From Parietaria judaica (Eukaryota > Streptophyta > Magnoliopsida > Rosales > Urticaceae), in the NCBI GenBank assembly GCA_954871525.1, contig OX940862.1, positions 34,836,232 through 34,900,231 on the forward strand: DNA of 64,000 nucleotides. Direction: 5' to 3'. This document shows positions 12,416 through 22,274 of the stretch, one piece after another; the first letter of the stretch is position 1; the number at the start of each line of letters is the position of its first letter. The notes under the pieces are model-generated. The model made no database searches, was not told the origin of the DNA, and worked only from the letters and a program-made list of their open reading frames with translations. A program made the translations under genes and the position numbers.

Positions 12416-12882
12416 GGGATAATAGCGGCATAAGTCTTCAACCTTTACTCAACTGGGGCGGCATAGCCCCAATCTCATTTAATAGCGGTATAAGTATCAA
12501 AAGATGATTTCCGTCCATATTTGACTAACGGAAGTAGTCAACGTTTGCGTGGTCAGCTTCTCGTCAACGTGGACACCACATAGTCCGACATGTCACCATA
12601 CATGTCATCCTCGCGTCATCAAATTTAATGCAAAATTAATTGAATCCCTCCATCACCCTTAATTTTGCATTAAATTTGATGACACGAGGATGACGTGTAT
12701 GGTGACATGTCGGATTACGTGGCGTCCACGTTGACGAGAAGCTGACCGCGCAAACGTTGACTACTGCCTTTAGTCAAGTATAGACGGAAATCATTTTTTG
12801 GTACTTATATCGCTATTAAATGAGGTTGGGGCTATGCCGCCCCAATTGGATTAAGGTTGAGGACTTATGCCGCTATTATCCC
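12416..12882. mobile_element. MULE-type foldback MITE, copy 2
   Basis: A 467-bp copy of the family at 569-1015, with the same GGGATAATAGCGGCATAAG terminus at both ends in inverted orientation. It is flanked by a different perfect 9-bp duplication, TTACTATTA (12407-12415 and 12883-12891), so it is an independent insertion. The central spacer is longer than in copy 1 (around 12642-12662). It lies 449 bp upstream of the start codon of the MEB-like gene. Confidence 0.93.
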
Positions 12883-12891
12883 TTACTATTA

Positions 12892-14651
12892 TTTTGTTTT
12901 CGAAATTAATAAATGATATCTGAATTTACTCTGAAATTTATTTCTAACTTCACAAATTGTTTTATTTATATAAAAAATAATTAATCTAATTCTTGTCTAT
13001 CTATAAAAAGAAAAAAACTATGGAGGACTAGTGAGGTATGACTTCGTTGTTTAATTTATATAAAACGGTAAATTTATTCTTGACGTTTTAAAGGTTGATT
13101 AGAGCAAATGAATCTCCGTTTAAGAAGAAAGTCAACTAAAGTCCATCAAGAGTCAAAGCACAATTTGGAATAAAGCTCATGCCACGATAGGAAAGAAGGC
13201 GATGGGAAGCCTAGTTGACACAGGAGTGATGAGTTTCAGCGATAAGGCAGGCGATGAGAAGCCTCGTCAACGGGAACAATAATGGGAGAGACATAATATT
13301 CTATCGACGAGACACCAGGCGTTCAGGACATGAAAAAGATCTTTTCAGCGACGAAGACATTGGATTCCTTTCTAAATTATGAGGATTAATAGCGACAATA
13401 AAAATAGTTATTAAACCGAATTGAAATCACCCAATTATGAGGATAGAAAGGAATCCGAGACCATGAGCTTAAGAACTCTATAAACAGTAGACCTAAACAA
13501 CAAATCAACGAGGGATCTTTTTTTTAAGACCTTGTAGCCTTTACTCGATATTCGTGCAAATAAACACTTATCACGTTCATTCACATCTACCCTCATTACT
13601 TGAGTCATCTTTGCTATGTGATTGGTTTTAACGGAATGATCGGTCCAAAAGTTATAACAGCCCATAGTTTTACCAGGTGTCACTTCGTCATTGTTTATGC
13701 AAATTTCTCCCTTAACAAGGACTACAACAAATTAGAAATTGCATCTCTCTCACTCTTCGGAGTCATGTTCTTCCATATGATTGCTTCCAACGTTCGTGGC
13801 CCGTAAATCCATTAATGTCATTGTCTAGTACACAATCTCTTTTTCGAACCTCGTTTATTTTAAGCATACGTCAAACATGTAAGATGCTCTAATTTAGATA
13901 TTTCGTTGATTTTGGTGATACTACTAACATCTTAAGTCAGCATTTTCGATGTTTGTATACCCAGAATCCCACTTCCCGTCTGAATAACTATTTCCCCAGC
14001 TAATGCGGATTGCGTCCAAGGAGCGATATTGACCTTTCTTAACAACAAAATGTGAGAAATGATGGAGAATACTGAACTATATATATGACTCGTATCATAC
14101 GTTGGCTCGCCTTACCAAAATTTATAAGATCTTTTAAAAGCTTCAAATAAATTCATTTCCTCATTATTTCTCCTCCGACGATAAATATATCAATACATAA
14201 CATACCTACCAATATGAACATTTTATTACCCATCGTTTTTTTTTTAATACTTAACGTTATAGTTTGTAAAACTAGTGGTACTTCTTCCATTCGTTTCCAC
14301 TAATACCCCTATACAATATGACTTTACGTTGGTGAAAGTGAAAGGGTAGATCGATATATCACGGCTAATATAATAATAGTCATGATGATGAGGATAAATA
14401 AGGAGCGGTGCATTGCTCGAATTGAATAGCATTCAATGCTAGGGAGGGAGTTGTCAATTTAACCTATATATAATAACCATTGAAAAACTATATCTATATG
14501 GGCTACACGTGTTGCAATTTGGCTGCAACCTCATTAACTTAGTTGTATATCTCGTCACATGATAAAATTACATTTCCAGTGCTACTTTTTTTTTCAAAAA
14601 AAAAAAAAACAGACATAGGATAGATATAACTCATAAGAAAATGTCTTCAAA
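12892..14651. other. intergenic DNA, nothing identified
   Basis: About 1.7 kb of AT-rich sequence. A GC-richer patch at 13150-13350 and the ORFs near 13435-13806 show no domain I recognise and may be decayed transposon sequence. Confidence 0.4.
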
Positions 14652-14659
14652 ATAACAAC

Positions 14660-14944
14660 TAGAGTTGCGGGTGGCGACGACTGACACTGAATCGCGACGA
14701 GTCGCGACGACTGACAGGGTATCGCGACGAATCGCGACGCACGGGTTTGAGTCGCGACGAGTCGCGACGCGCGTGTTTAATCGCGATTCCTTCCCTCTCT
14801 CTTTCCCCTCTCTCTCGCTGTCTCACGTTCTCTCTCTCTCTCTGCCATCGCGACGTGAAGGATCACGACGCATCGCGACGTCTACAATGGCGACTTTCGG
14901 CGACTGAGTCGCGACGGCTCGCGAAGTCGCGAGTTTCAGCTCTA
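14660..14944. mobile_element. hAT-type MITE rich in TCGCGAC
   Basis: A 285-bp element with termini TAGAGTTG and CAGCTCTA (imperfect inverted repeats) and a perfect 8-bp target duplication ATAACAAC (14652-14659 and 14945-14952), typical of hAT transposases. The interior is far more GC- and CpG-rich than its surroundings, with about ten copies of TCGCGA in both halves around a CT-rich centre. ORFs here are by-products of the repeat. Confidence 0.85.
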
Positions 14945-15184
14945 ATAACAACTAATAAAATATAAACTCTTAAAATATGAGCAACCGAATTAATGTTATG
15001 AAACAGTCTCGGCCGAGACTTTGAACGTCTTTTAGATTATTTTTGAGGTCGTTTCACTTTCATGGTGAGGATTTTGCAATCACCTTCACTACAATCTTCA
15101 CATGAAATTCAATCACAATCTTCACGTCTATATCTAATGCATACTTCTAAATATGCACTAAACGTACGTGTAAATGCAACAAAT

Positions 15185-15660
15185 CAAGGTTCAACTTACC
15201 GAATTTGCCGATAAATCGCTTGCCGTTTTCGATGGATTTTTCGATAGCCAACCGATTAACCGACGGAAAACTTATAATATTGTAGCTGGTCGATTACCGA
15301 CGGATTATCGACACTTTTCGATATTTTTCGACGGAAAACTTATAAAATATATTTTTAGCTTATATTTACTAAGTTTGTAATATTGATAAAACATTAAAAT
15401 GCCAAAAATAAAATAATTTCATACTCAAACACAGATAAATAAAATATAATCTCACTCTCACATACGTATATACTCAAAACAAAATCTTCAAAAAATACAA
15501 AATTTATTGAAAAGTATCATATATTTGTTATTTTTCAAGATGTTTACCGATTTTCGACAAAAATCATGAAAAAATTATGGCATGGTCTTCTTACCGATAG
15601 CTACCGATAAGACGGATAATCGAGGATTATCGAAGATAATCGTAAAAAAGTCAAACCTTG
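15185..15660. mobile_element. hAT-like non-autonomous element
   Basis: Termini CAAGGTTCAACTT and AAGTCAAACCTTG form an imperfect inverted repeat. The subterminal DNA is rich in CCGAT/ATCGG words on both sides (TTGCCGATAAATCG, CCGATAAGACGG). The flanking 8-mers CAACAAAT and CAAACACT match at only five positions, so any target duplication has decayed. It shares terminus and word content with the element at 34443. Confidence 0.65.
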
Positions 15661-16396
15661 CAAACACTTATATATTCCTCTTGAGTCTCGACCCATTAGT
15701 CATTAAAAACAATATCCTTAGCATTTAACAACCAATTACTTATTTAATGTATTCGGATGTCCATCGATATATTTCTGTCTGAAATCAAAGAAATCAATTA
15801 TTTCGATATATAGTCGTAGAAGATAGCAAGCTAGCTACTACACTTTGTCTACGGTTGAACTCATTATAACACTCCATTATTTTATTGTATTATTTTCTTT
15901 TATTTAATGTCTTATTTTCTTATATTTATTGCTGCTAAAATAAACAATTGATTGGTCAATTTCCAGCTAAGCAAACCACCACGATAGCATATTTATGAGA
16001 AAACTTATTTTTTCCAGAGTTCACATCACAATTTCCTGTTTTGATGGCGATTAATGCGAACTTATCTCTTATACTAGACATTCTTATATTTTTATTATAT
16101 GGCCCCATAATTTATGTCACGCATAATATATAATTCACAAAACTAAACCCAAAATTGTTATAAGTGTAGCTATCGTTGACTTCAGCAGTCAATTTGTATT
16201 CTATTTAGGGAAATAAAAAAAAGAATACTAACTTGTTTTCATTTTATATCACAGCTTGCAAGCATTATTAGTATGATTGAGAATAATATATTCATTTTCT
16301 GAAAATTATGTAGATATATTCATGAATATCTGGATCGTAAAGATCAAATAGGGGACACTTCCATTAATTGAAGAAATGCACGACTAAGCAACTACG
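15661..16396. other. intergenic DNA, nothing identified
   Basis: AT-rich sequence between a MITE and the Gypsy insertion. No ORF, repeat or RNA gene is seen. Confidence 0.5.
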
Positions 16397-16401
16397 TCTA
16401 T

Positions 16402-17126
16402 TGTAGAGGGCGATTCGCACCGCCTTACAGTCACAAAAATACACAGCTCAAACACACTAATAATACGAATGATAGGGTATCTTTGATTGATTGTGATTAC
16501 AAAGGGGGTCGGTCTCTTCCGTTTATAGCTTGGAACTAAGAAGATGAATGCGATTAAACTAAGATTAATAATATCAAAATGGGTTGCACAAGGGCTATTT
16601 CAATGCTATGCGATGACCCTCTTTTCTCTCTTCTCTGGGTAAAAATGGCCGACCACCTCCAATGGTGTCTCTTCCTCTATTTATAGCGATGCTCAGATCC
16701 CTTTGGCTCGGATCCCCTGGATGATCCTCCAGTGGTCCCCCCTTCAAATATTCGGTGGTCCTTCTCTCTGACATCCTCGGCGGCTGCCAAAGGAGCTCGT
16801 CTCCACTAACGTTGTCCCCCTGCCATCTTCTGAGCGCACTGCCTCGCAGTGGTCCCCCCTCGAGCCGTACTTCTCGTCGCATTATGGGGAGAAACCCTAG
16901 ACCTTAATGGGCTTGGGGCTCCTCTTGGTCATCGCGTCTTCCGATGGGCCGGGGGCCCGTTGCAATCTGACCCGCTTCGAGAAACACGGGCTTCCCTTCT
17001 TGGTCACTATTCGACGCCAATGGGCCGAGGGCCCATCGCCACTACGCCCAACCTGATCCTCGTCGTTTCGTGAGAAAACGACAGGAGCCAAACTGGGAGT
17101 GGATTTGACCAAATCCGACCTTAACA
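16402..17126 (-). repeat. 3' LTR of the Tat element
   Basis: 725 bp, TGTAGAGGGC...CCTTAACA on the plus strand, near-identical to 27477-28201. It is the 3' LTR in the sense of the minus-strand polyprotein. Differences from its partner include the AAGAAGATG/AAGGAGATG and TTTCGTGAG/TTTCATGAG sites. Confidence 0.95.
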
Positions 17127-17145
17127 GTCAGTCCCCCATTTTGCC
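17127..17145 (-). promoter_or_regulatory. polypurine tract of the Tat element
   Basis: On the minus strand the sequence next to the 3' LTR reads GGCAAAATGGGGGACTGAC. A purine tract at this place primes plus-strand DNA synthesis in LTR retrotransposons. Confidence 0.75.
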
Positions 17146-17714
17146 AAGTGTGAGCACTTGGGAAAATGTAAGAAGAAGAAACTTCGCGCGATAATCCTCA
17201 TCGGGCGACAAGGTCACCATCCCGAGGGTCATCGATCACCGATGAACTCCTCGCGATGAGAAAGTGCACGGGGGACCTGCCGCGCGTCGGCCATCGTCGG
17301 GCGACGGGGTCGAGCTTCCGAGAACCTTCGCTTGACGACAGCACCCTCGCGATGAGAGGTCACTTCTCCGAACCGACGAGTCGGCGTCCCATCACCACGC
17401 GTGCAGCGACGCCTCGAATCCCACCCGCATTTAATGCGGGGTTTCCCAGGTACTCGAGTACCTACTTTATGGGATTCCCAACGGCTCCTTCATCTGGACC
17501 GTCGACAGCCTACGCACGCCACTCTCCTGGGCCGTTCGATCGAATCGCGCCCCTTCGGCTTCTCTCGTCTCCCTCCTTATACTCGAAATGCTTCTCTTTT
17601 TCTCTATCTTTCCTCTTTCATTCGCTCTCAAACTTCTCATTTGCCCTTCTTCACTCTCTCGAAGCTCCTGCTCTCTCCCTATCTGTCTCTCACTCTCTTA
17701 GCCTTCTTCCGATC

Positions 17715-20700
17715 ATGGCAATGGCCGGAAAAATCTTCCAGACCAGGTCCCCTCTGTCTATCTTGACGGAGGCACACCGGGACCATTTCATCAGGAATTA
17801 TATCGATAGCGAGAAGTACCTGCTCCGGCTCCCGTATCCAGGCGAGCGCGCCGACGAGCCTCAAGATGACTGCATAGCCATCTATGAGCACTTCTTCACC
17901 GACGTGGGCCTTCACCTTCCGGTACCCAACCTCATTGTGGCCTTCCTGGTGGCTTTCAAAGTGCCGATAACCCAGGTAAGCCCCAACTCCATCCGTCTCC
18001 TCTTGTGCACCCTCGTGCTGGGACTGGAACAAGGGGTCGAGGTCACTCTGGAGGACCTCATGACCCTATACTACTTCTCGAGGAACCCCAAAAACATTGG
18101 GCGCCTGTCGCTGTCGCACCGCCACAACCCTCACATTCTCCTGAACTCCCCCAATAAGGAGGCGATGTGGGAGAATCGCTATTACTTCACGCGTGTGAGC
18201 GCGTCGACGTTCGGCCCAAACCACGCGGAGCTGCCTCGCGCCTGGATCGGCGACCAGGATCTCCTCAAATTCTCGCCATCGACCGACAAGGGCGTCGTGG
18301 CCCGCTTTACGAGCGTGCGCAACGCGCTTCTCGCCAACGATCGCCGCGACTGGCTCCTCGACTTCAACGCCGCCCGGATCGTGAACTCGGGCATTTACCG
18401 CCTCTGCAACATCATGGGGCCGCCTCCTCGCTCGCTTTTCCCGCCTGGATTTCGGGCCGAGGAAGGCGAGAAAGGCTCGTCAGCACCTCCGCGGAAGAAG
18501 ACGCCCAAGGCTCCTGCGAAGAGCCGCAAAAGGAAATCTCGCTTCGACGAGACCGGCGAGGAATCCTCTCGCCAGAAGAGCAGGCCCTCCCCGACGCCGG
18601 TGCCGCCCCCTCGAGACCGATCCAAAGACGGCTTCCTGGGGTTAGTCCCCCGAGAGGGGAGGGACCGCGTGATCTCGCACGACGATCCTCCACTCCGCGA
18701 CGCTTCCTCCGAGCGTCGCTCCGAGCCCACGGCCGACGCCGACGCACCTCTTCGGGCCGCCGACGCGACGCCACCTGTCGTGGGTCGCTGTTCGTCGGAG
18801 ACTCCTGCCCCCCGAGAATCCCCTCGCCGCGAGGACTCCCAGGCCGACCTCTCCCCCCGTCAAACTCCGCTCGAAACCCGCACCGACGAGACGGTCGTTC
18901 CCGCTCCCGGCTCCGAAGCCGTGCGCGAGGACCTCTCGCCGAAGGGGTCCGAGGCGGTGACAGAGGTCACGCCGGGCGCGGGGACCGCCTCCGAGCCGAT
19001 CATCGTCACGCCTTCTGTCAGCCCCGTGACCGGGTACTCTCGACGCGCACGTCGGGAGGTGAACTTCGACGATGACTTCTGCAGCATGGACTTCTCTGAT
19101 GTCGTCCCGCCTGTCGTCGACTCTCAGTCGACGGAGCCTCTCGTCGACCCTGCTCCTTCTACCGTGGAGGTCACCACGCAGGCCTTCCTAGATCCGGCCC
19201 CTGGGGTCGTGAGCGGCGAGGACGCCGGGGATGTCCCTGCCTTAGGGGACGAGAAGATCTCCACCCCGCCGACCTCTCCCCGCGAGGTGGCCGTCGCAAC
19301 GGCTGAGGGTACCCCGGCAACCACTCTCCCGGCGATTCCTCAGTCTGACCAGGCTGAGGATGCTCCGCCGGGCGCCTCGCAGCCCGCTGTTAGGCCTCAA
19401 GACGAGGTTCCTCCGGAAGTTGTCGGCATTCCTCCCACCGGCACTTCCCTGTTCAGAACGAACGCCTCCTGCGAGTCGTCCTCGATCGAGGCCTCGCCCA
19501 GTGAGGAGGCCCCGGCAGCGCATGAGGCGACAAGCGGCAAACGTTCGCTCCTCGCGATGCCTCCTCACCCTTGGAAGAAAGCCCCGGGAGAGGCTTCCCA
19601 AGTGGCCGTTTTCTCGCCGGACGATCTTCTGCCGATGTTTCCGCAGGGCATGGCGAAGGCTCCGGCCGTCATTTGCTTGCCGAGTTTTCCTGATCCGCCC
19701 TCTCTGGCTTCTTCCTCGAAGGAATGGGAGACGTACGCGGGCGATGCCCTCCATGGATTGTCGATGTCTCCCCAACAGTTTCACCCTTGCCCCAGCTTGT
19801 TGGCCGACTCTGCTCGCTATTGCAAGGCGGCAGCTCTCACGCTCCAAGGTATCGCGCTCTTGAACGACCTGATCCACGACGAGCGCGATACGGCCCATGC
19901 CCATGCGGCCGAAAAGAGCGAGATGAGCGCCAAGGCCGGAGAGCTCGAGAACCACCTTCAAATCTCCATCGCTGGGGAGCGAAGGTACCGGGAGGAAGCC
20001 ACTCGATGCCGTCAGGCTCTCGAAGAAGCCCAGGCTGCCCTGGAGAAGGAGGCTTCCCTCCGTCGGCAGGCCGAGCAGCAGGTCGAGGAGCAGAGACGTG
20101 CCCTCGCCGATGAGGCGGAGCGCCATCGACGCGCGACTCACGACCTCACTGCGGCACTCGAGAAGAAGACGAGGAGGTTGGCTCGCCTGAGCGAGGCCAT
20201 CGGCGCACCTCCCGAGGAAGAGAGTCGCTTGGTCTCGCGGGTGACCAACGCTCTGAAGAGGCTCGCCGACGAGCTGGAGGGCGCGCAAGCGGAGGTCGTC
20301 GAAGAACGCAGTGCGCGGCTACGTCTCTTCGAGAAAGCCAAGGCCAAAATCCAGCGTCGCGATGAGAGGTTCGCAGCTCTCGACGAGTCTGTCGATCACC
20401 ACCGTATGGTCGCCGGCTATAAGGCCAACCTCGACATGGTCGAGAAGCTTCCTCCTACCGCGACGGTGGGGAAACTCCTGCCCCTCTCGCCGAAGTGGCG
20501 CGGAATCATCGCGGAGCACTCCACGAAGGTGGAGGAGCTGGAGGTGAGGTCTGCTCATCCTCTGGATTCACCGCCTCTCTCGCCTTGCGATCCTCCCTCT
20601 ATCGAGTCCAAGAGGCTGGCCGCCTTTGCTGCGGGGACGACTGCCTCAGCTTCAGACTCCGTCGACGAGTACGGGACCAACGACGAGACCCTCTCGAACC

Positions 20701-20732
20701 AAGAGCCGACGGTACAGGATGACCTTCCATAG
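17715..20732 (+). CDS. antisense ORF (aORF) of the Tat element, 1005 aa
   Basis: This ORF is transcribed opposite to gag-pol. I chose the ATG at 17715 (MAMAGKIFQ) because the upstream open frame back to 17256 is CT-rich leader-like sequence. Residues ~15-140 contain LRLPYPGE, IYEHFFTDVGLHLP and a following helix-rich stretch, which match the family called putative gypsy-type transposon (Transposase_28). The middle (~220-700) is Pro/Ser/Asp-rich and probably disordered. Residues ~720-940 are a Glu/Arg/Ala-rich coiled coil. Such aORFs are reported in Tat elements and their function is unknown. A donor-like site at 20711|GT and an acceptor at 20953 (CAG) agree in phase, so the real protein may splice to 20954-21292 instead of stopping at 20732. 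That join is inference. Confidence 0.75.
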   Translation: MAMAGKIFQTRSPLSILTEAHRDHFIRNYIDSEKYLLRLPYPGERADEPQDDCIAIYEHFFTDVGLHLPVPNLIVAFLVAFKVPITQVSPNSIRLLLCTLVLGLEQGVEVTLEDLMTLYYFSRNPKNIGRLSLSHRHNPHILLNSPNKEAMWENRYYFTRVSASTFGPNHAELPRAWIGDQDLLKFSPSTDKGVVARFTSVRNALLANDRRDWLLDFNAARIVNSGIYRLCNIMGPPPRSLFPPGFRAEEGEKGSSAPPRKKTPKAPAKSRKRKSRFDETGEESSRQKSRPSPTPVPPPRDRSKDGFLGLVPREGRDRVISHDDPPLRDASSERRSEPTADADAPLRAADATPPVVGRCSSETPAPRESPRREDSQADLSPRQTPLETRTDETVVPAPGSEAVREDLSPKGSEAVTEVTPGAGTASEPIIVTPSVSPVTGYSRRARREVNFDDDFCSMDFSDVVPPVVDSQSTEPLVDPAPSTVEVTTQAFLDPAPGVVSGEDAGDVPALGDEKISTPPTSPREVAVATAEGTPATTLPAIPQSDQAEDAPPGASQPAVRPQDEVPPEVVGIPPTGTSLFRTNASCESSSIEASPSEEAPAAHEATSGKRSLLAMPPHPWKKAPGEASQVAVFSPDDLLPMFPQGMAKAPAVICLPSFPDPPSLASSSKEWETYAGDALHGLSMSPQQFHPCPSLLADSARYCKAAALTLQGIALLNDLIHDERDTAHAHAAEKSEMSAKAGELENHLQISIAGERRYREEATRCRQALEEAQAALEKEASLRRQAEQQVEEQRRALADEAERHRRATHDLTAALEKKTRRLARLSEAIGAPPEEESRLVSRVTNALKRLADELEGAQAEVVEERSARLRLFEKAKAKIQRRDERFAALDESVDHHRMVAGYKANLDMVEKLPPTATVGKLLPLSPKWRGIIAEHSTKVEELEVRSAHPLDSPPLSPCDPPSIESKRLAAFAAGTTASASDSVDEYGTNDETLSNQEPTVQDDLP

Positions 20733-20953
20733 GGAAATTGCCTTTGTATATTTTGATTTTTCTTTTGCGACTTTTGCTGTTATATTTTCTTTGTTGCTTT
20801 GGCCTCGGGCCCTTTCTTTGTACTTCCCGAACACTTGATGAATGAAAAAGATCTTTGCTTCCTCTACTGAACTTTAGTTATCGACTCGCGACCGTCGCTT
20901 TCCTAACTTTCTCGCTTCATTGGGGTCGATTATTCTTACCCCTCTTATCGCAG

Positions 20954-21292
20954 GTCGGCGAGCTACCTCTCGTTTCTTGGCCTTTGAGGCCTGACGAGGG
21001 TGTGATCGCATCATTCCTTGCCGAGGATCCCGAGCATTATGCCCTAGTGCGCGACCTGATCAACGAGCTAACTCTTCGGGTCGCGATGCCTTCCTCTGCG
21101 GGTCTCGAAGAGAGCTCCTCTGTGGCTGGCCGCTTAGACCTGTTGCCGCCAACTGCCTTGACGACGTTCCTAACTCGCGACCCGCGTCATCTGGCCACCT
21201 TCTCGGACTTTGCCGGGGACATTCTCGATAGAGCGATGTCGGATTGCATCGATGATCTTGCCGACTCCATTTTCAAATCCGACGAGGGCTGA
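20954..21292 (+). CDS. possible second exon of the antisense ORF
   Basis: An open stretch following CTTATCGCAG, an acceptor-like site, encoding about 112 residues that begin VGELPLVSWPLRPDEG and end at a TGA. The frame agrees with a donor in ACG|GTACAG at 20711. The open frame itself extends upstream to an ATG at 20855, but that part is T-rich and intron-like. The composition resembles the preceding ORF. Whether it is spliced or separate cannot be told from sequence alone. Confidence 0.4.
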   Translation, partial: VGELPLVSWPLRPDEGVIASFLAEDPEHYALVRDLINELTLRVAMPSSAGLEESSSVAGRLDLLPPTALTTFLTRDPRHLATFSDFAGDILDRAMSDCIDDLADSIFKSDEG

Positions 21293-21597
21293 CGCCGAAG
21301 ACTGCTTGTTGTTTTCCGATTTACGTAACTTGTGATGGTTTGCCTACGAGGATATGATGTAAATGTGAATGTTATAAACTTATAAGTCTTTTGGCATATG
21401 AATAAACGAAGATCTTCTGTGATTATGTCATTGTTGTATATGTATGTAGCTTCCTTTGTATGGGGTCTTAGTGTCGAGGATGCAGGCTTGAGCATCCTCT
21501 CCTTCCCCCCCCCCCTTTTTTTTTTTGAAAATGAAACGAACACAGTAATTGACGGTGGAGGGGAAACTTGTCGCAATACTGCTCGTTTTCGCTAGCT

Positions 21598-21795
21598 CTT
21601 TCGATACCTACTTCGAGGCTCTTTTTCTTTGCCACGATGACATCGAGACTTTTGTCAAGGCTCTTTTTCCTTCTTCATGGTGCCATCGAATCTTTTGTCG
21701 AGGCCCTTTTTCTTTTTCCTGGTGCCATCGAATCTTTTGTCGAGGCCCTTTTTCTTTTTCATGGTGCCATCGAATCTTTTGTCGAGGCCCTTTTT
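21598..21795. repeat. 42-bp tandem repeat in the Tat element spacer
   Basis: The word GCCATCGAATCTTTTGTCGA recurs at 21682, 21724 and 21766, exactly 42 bp apart, with more diverged copies at 21640 and about 21598. Units end in CTTTTTC runs, and the last copy runs into a T-rich tract. It lies between the antisense ORF and the end of pol. Confidence 0.9.
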
Positions 21796-22274
21796 TTTTT
21801 TTTCTTCTTCTTCTATGTCGCGGGCGGTGTGGAGTCCGATGATAATGTCGTTCTCGCCACGGCGGCGTACTTAGAGTGTCGATGACGATGGCCCGTTTTT
21901 GCCTTTTGATTTTGCTTTCGTGCCATTTTTGGGCTTTGTTATTTTCGCTTTCGTTTCGCGCTTTATTTTAATGTGTTTGTCCTCGCAATCGACGCTTGGG
22001 TCGCGGCTGATCGTGCGCTGCTCCTACTTTGGGGCTGCTCGTAAGTTTGAGCCTGTAGGATTTGTTAGAAAGATAATGTGCCATAAAGGCGAGCCTCATT
22101 AAACCCTTCGAGTCCCCCATATGGGTGCGGCTCGCGAGGGAAGAGTACTCCCTGTCTTTATTAGAAATAAGCCGGAGCTATGAGTGGTCCCGAACATGTG
22201 GGTCGGGACATCCCATTAGGACGATGAAGACAGTTAAGATAGAATGTAAATATGAGGAATTGGGGCAACAAGAC

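Noticed and set aside
13435..13806. Overlapping ORFs on both strands
   Set aside because: No family match and no conserved signal; probably decayed transposon or chance.
18167..19075. 302-codon Arg-rich ORF in the antisense ORF region, and several others
   Set aside because: GC-rich frame shadows with no start context or domains.
17715..20732. The antisense ORF as a host gene captured by the Gypsy element
   Set aside because: Its N-terminal motifs fit the Tat-associated antisense ORF family, and its place between pol and the 3' LTR is typical, so it is treated as part of the element.
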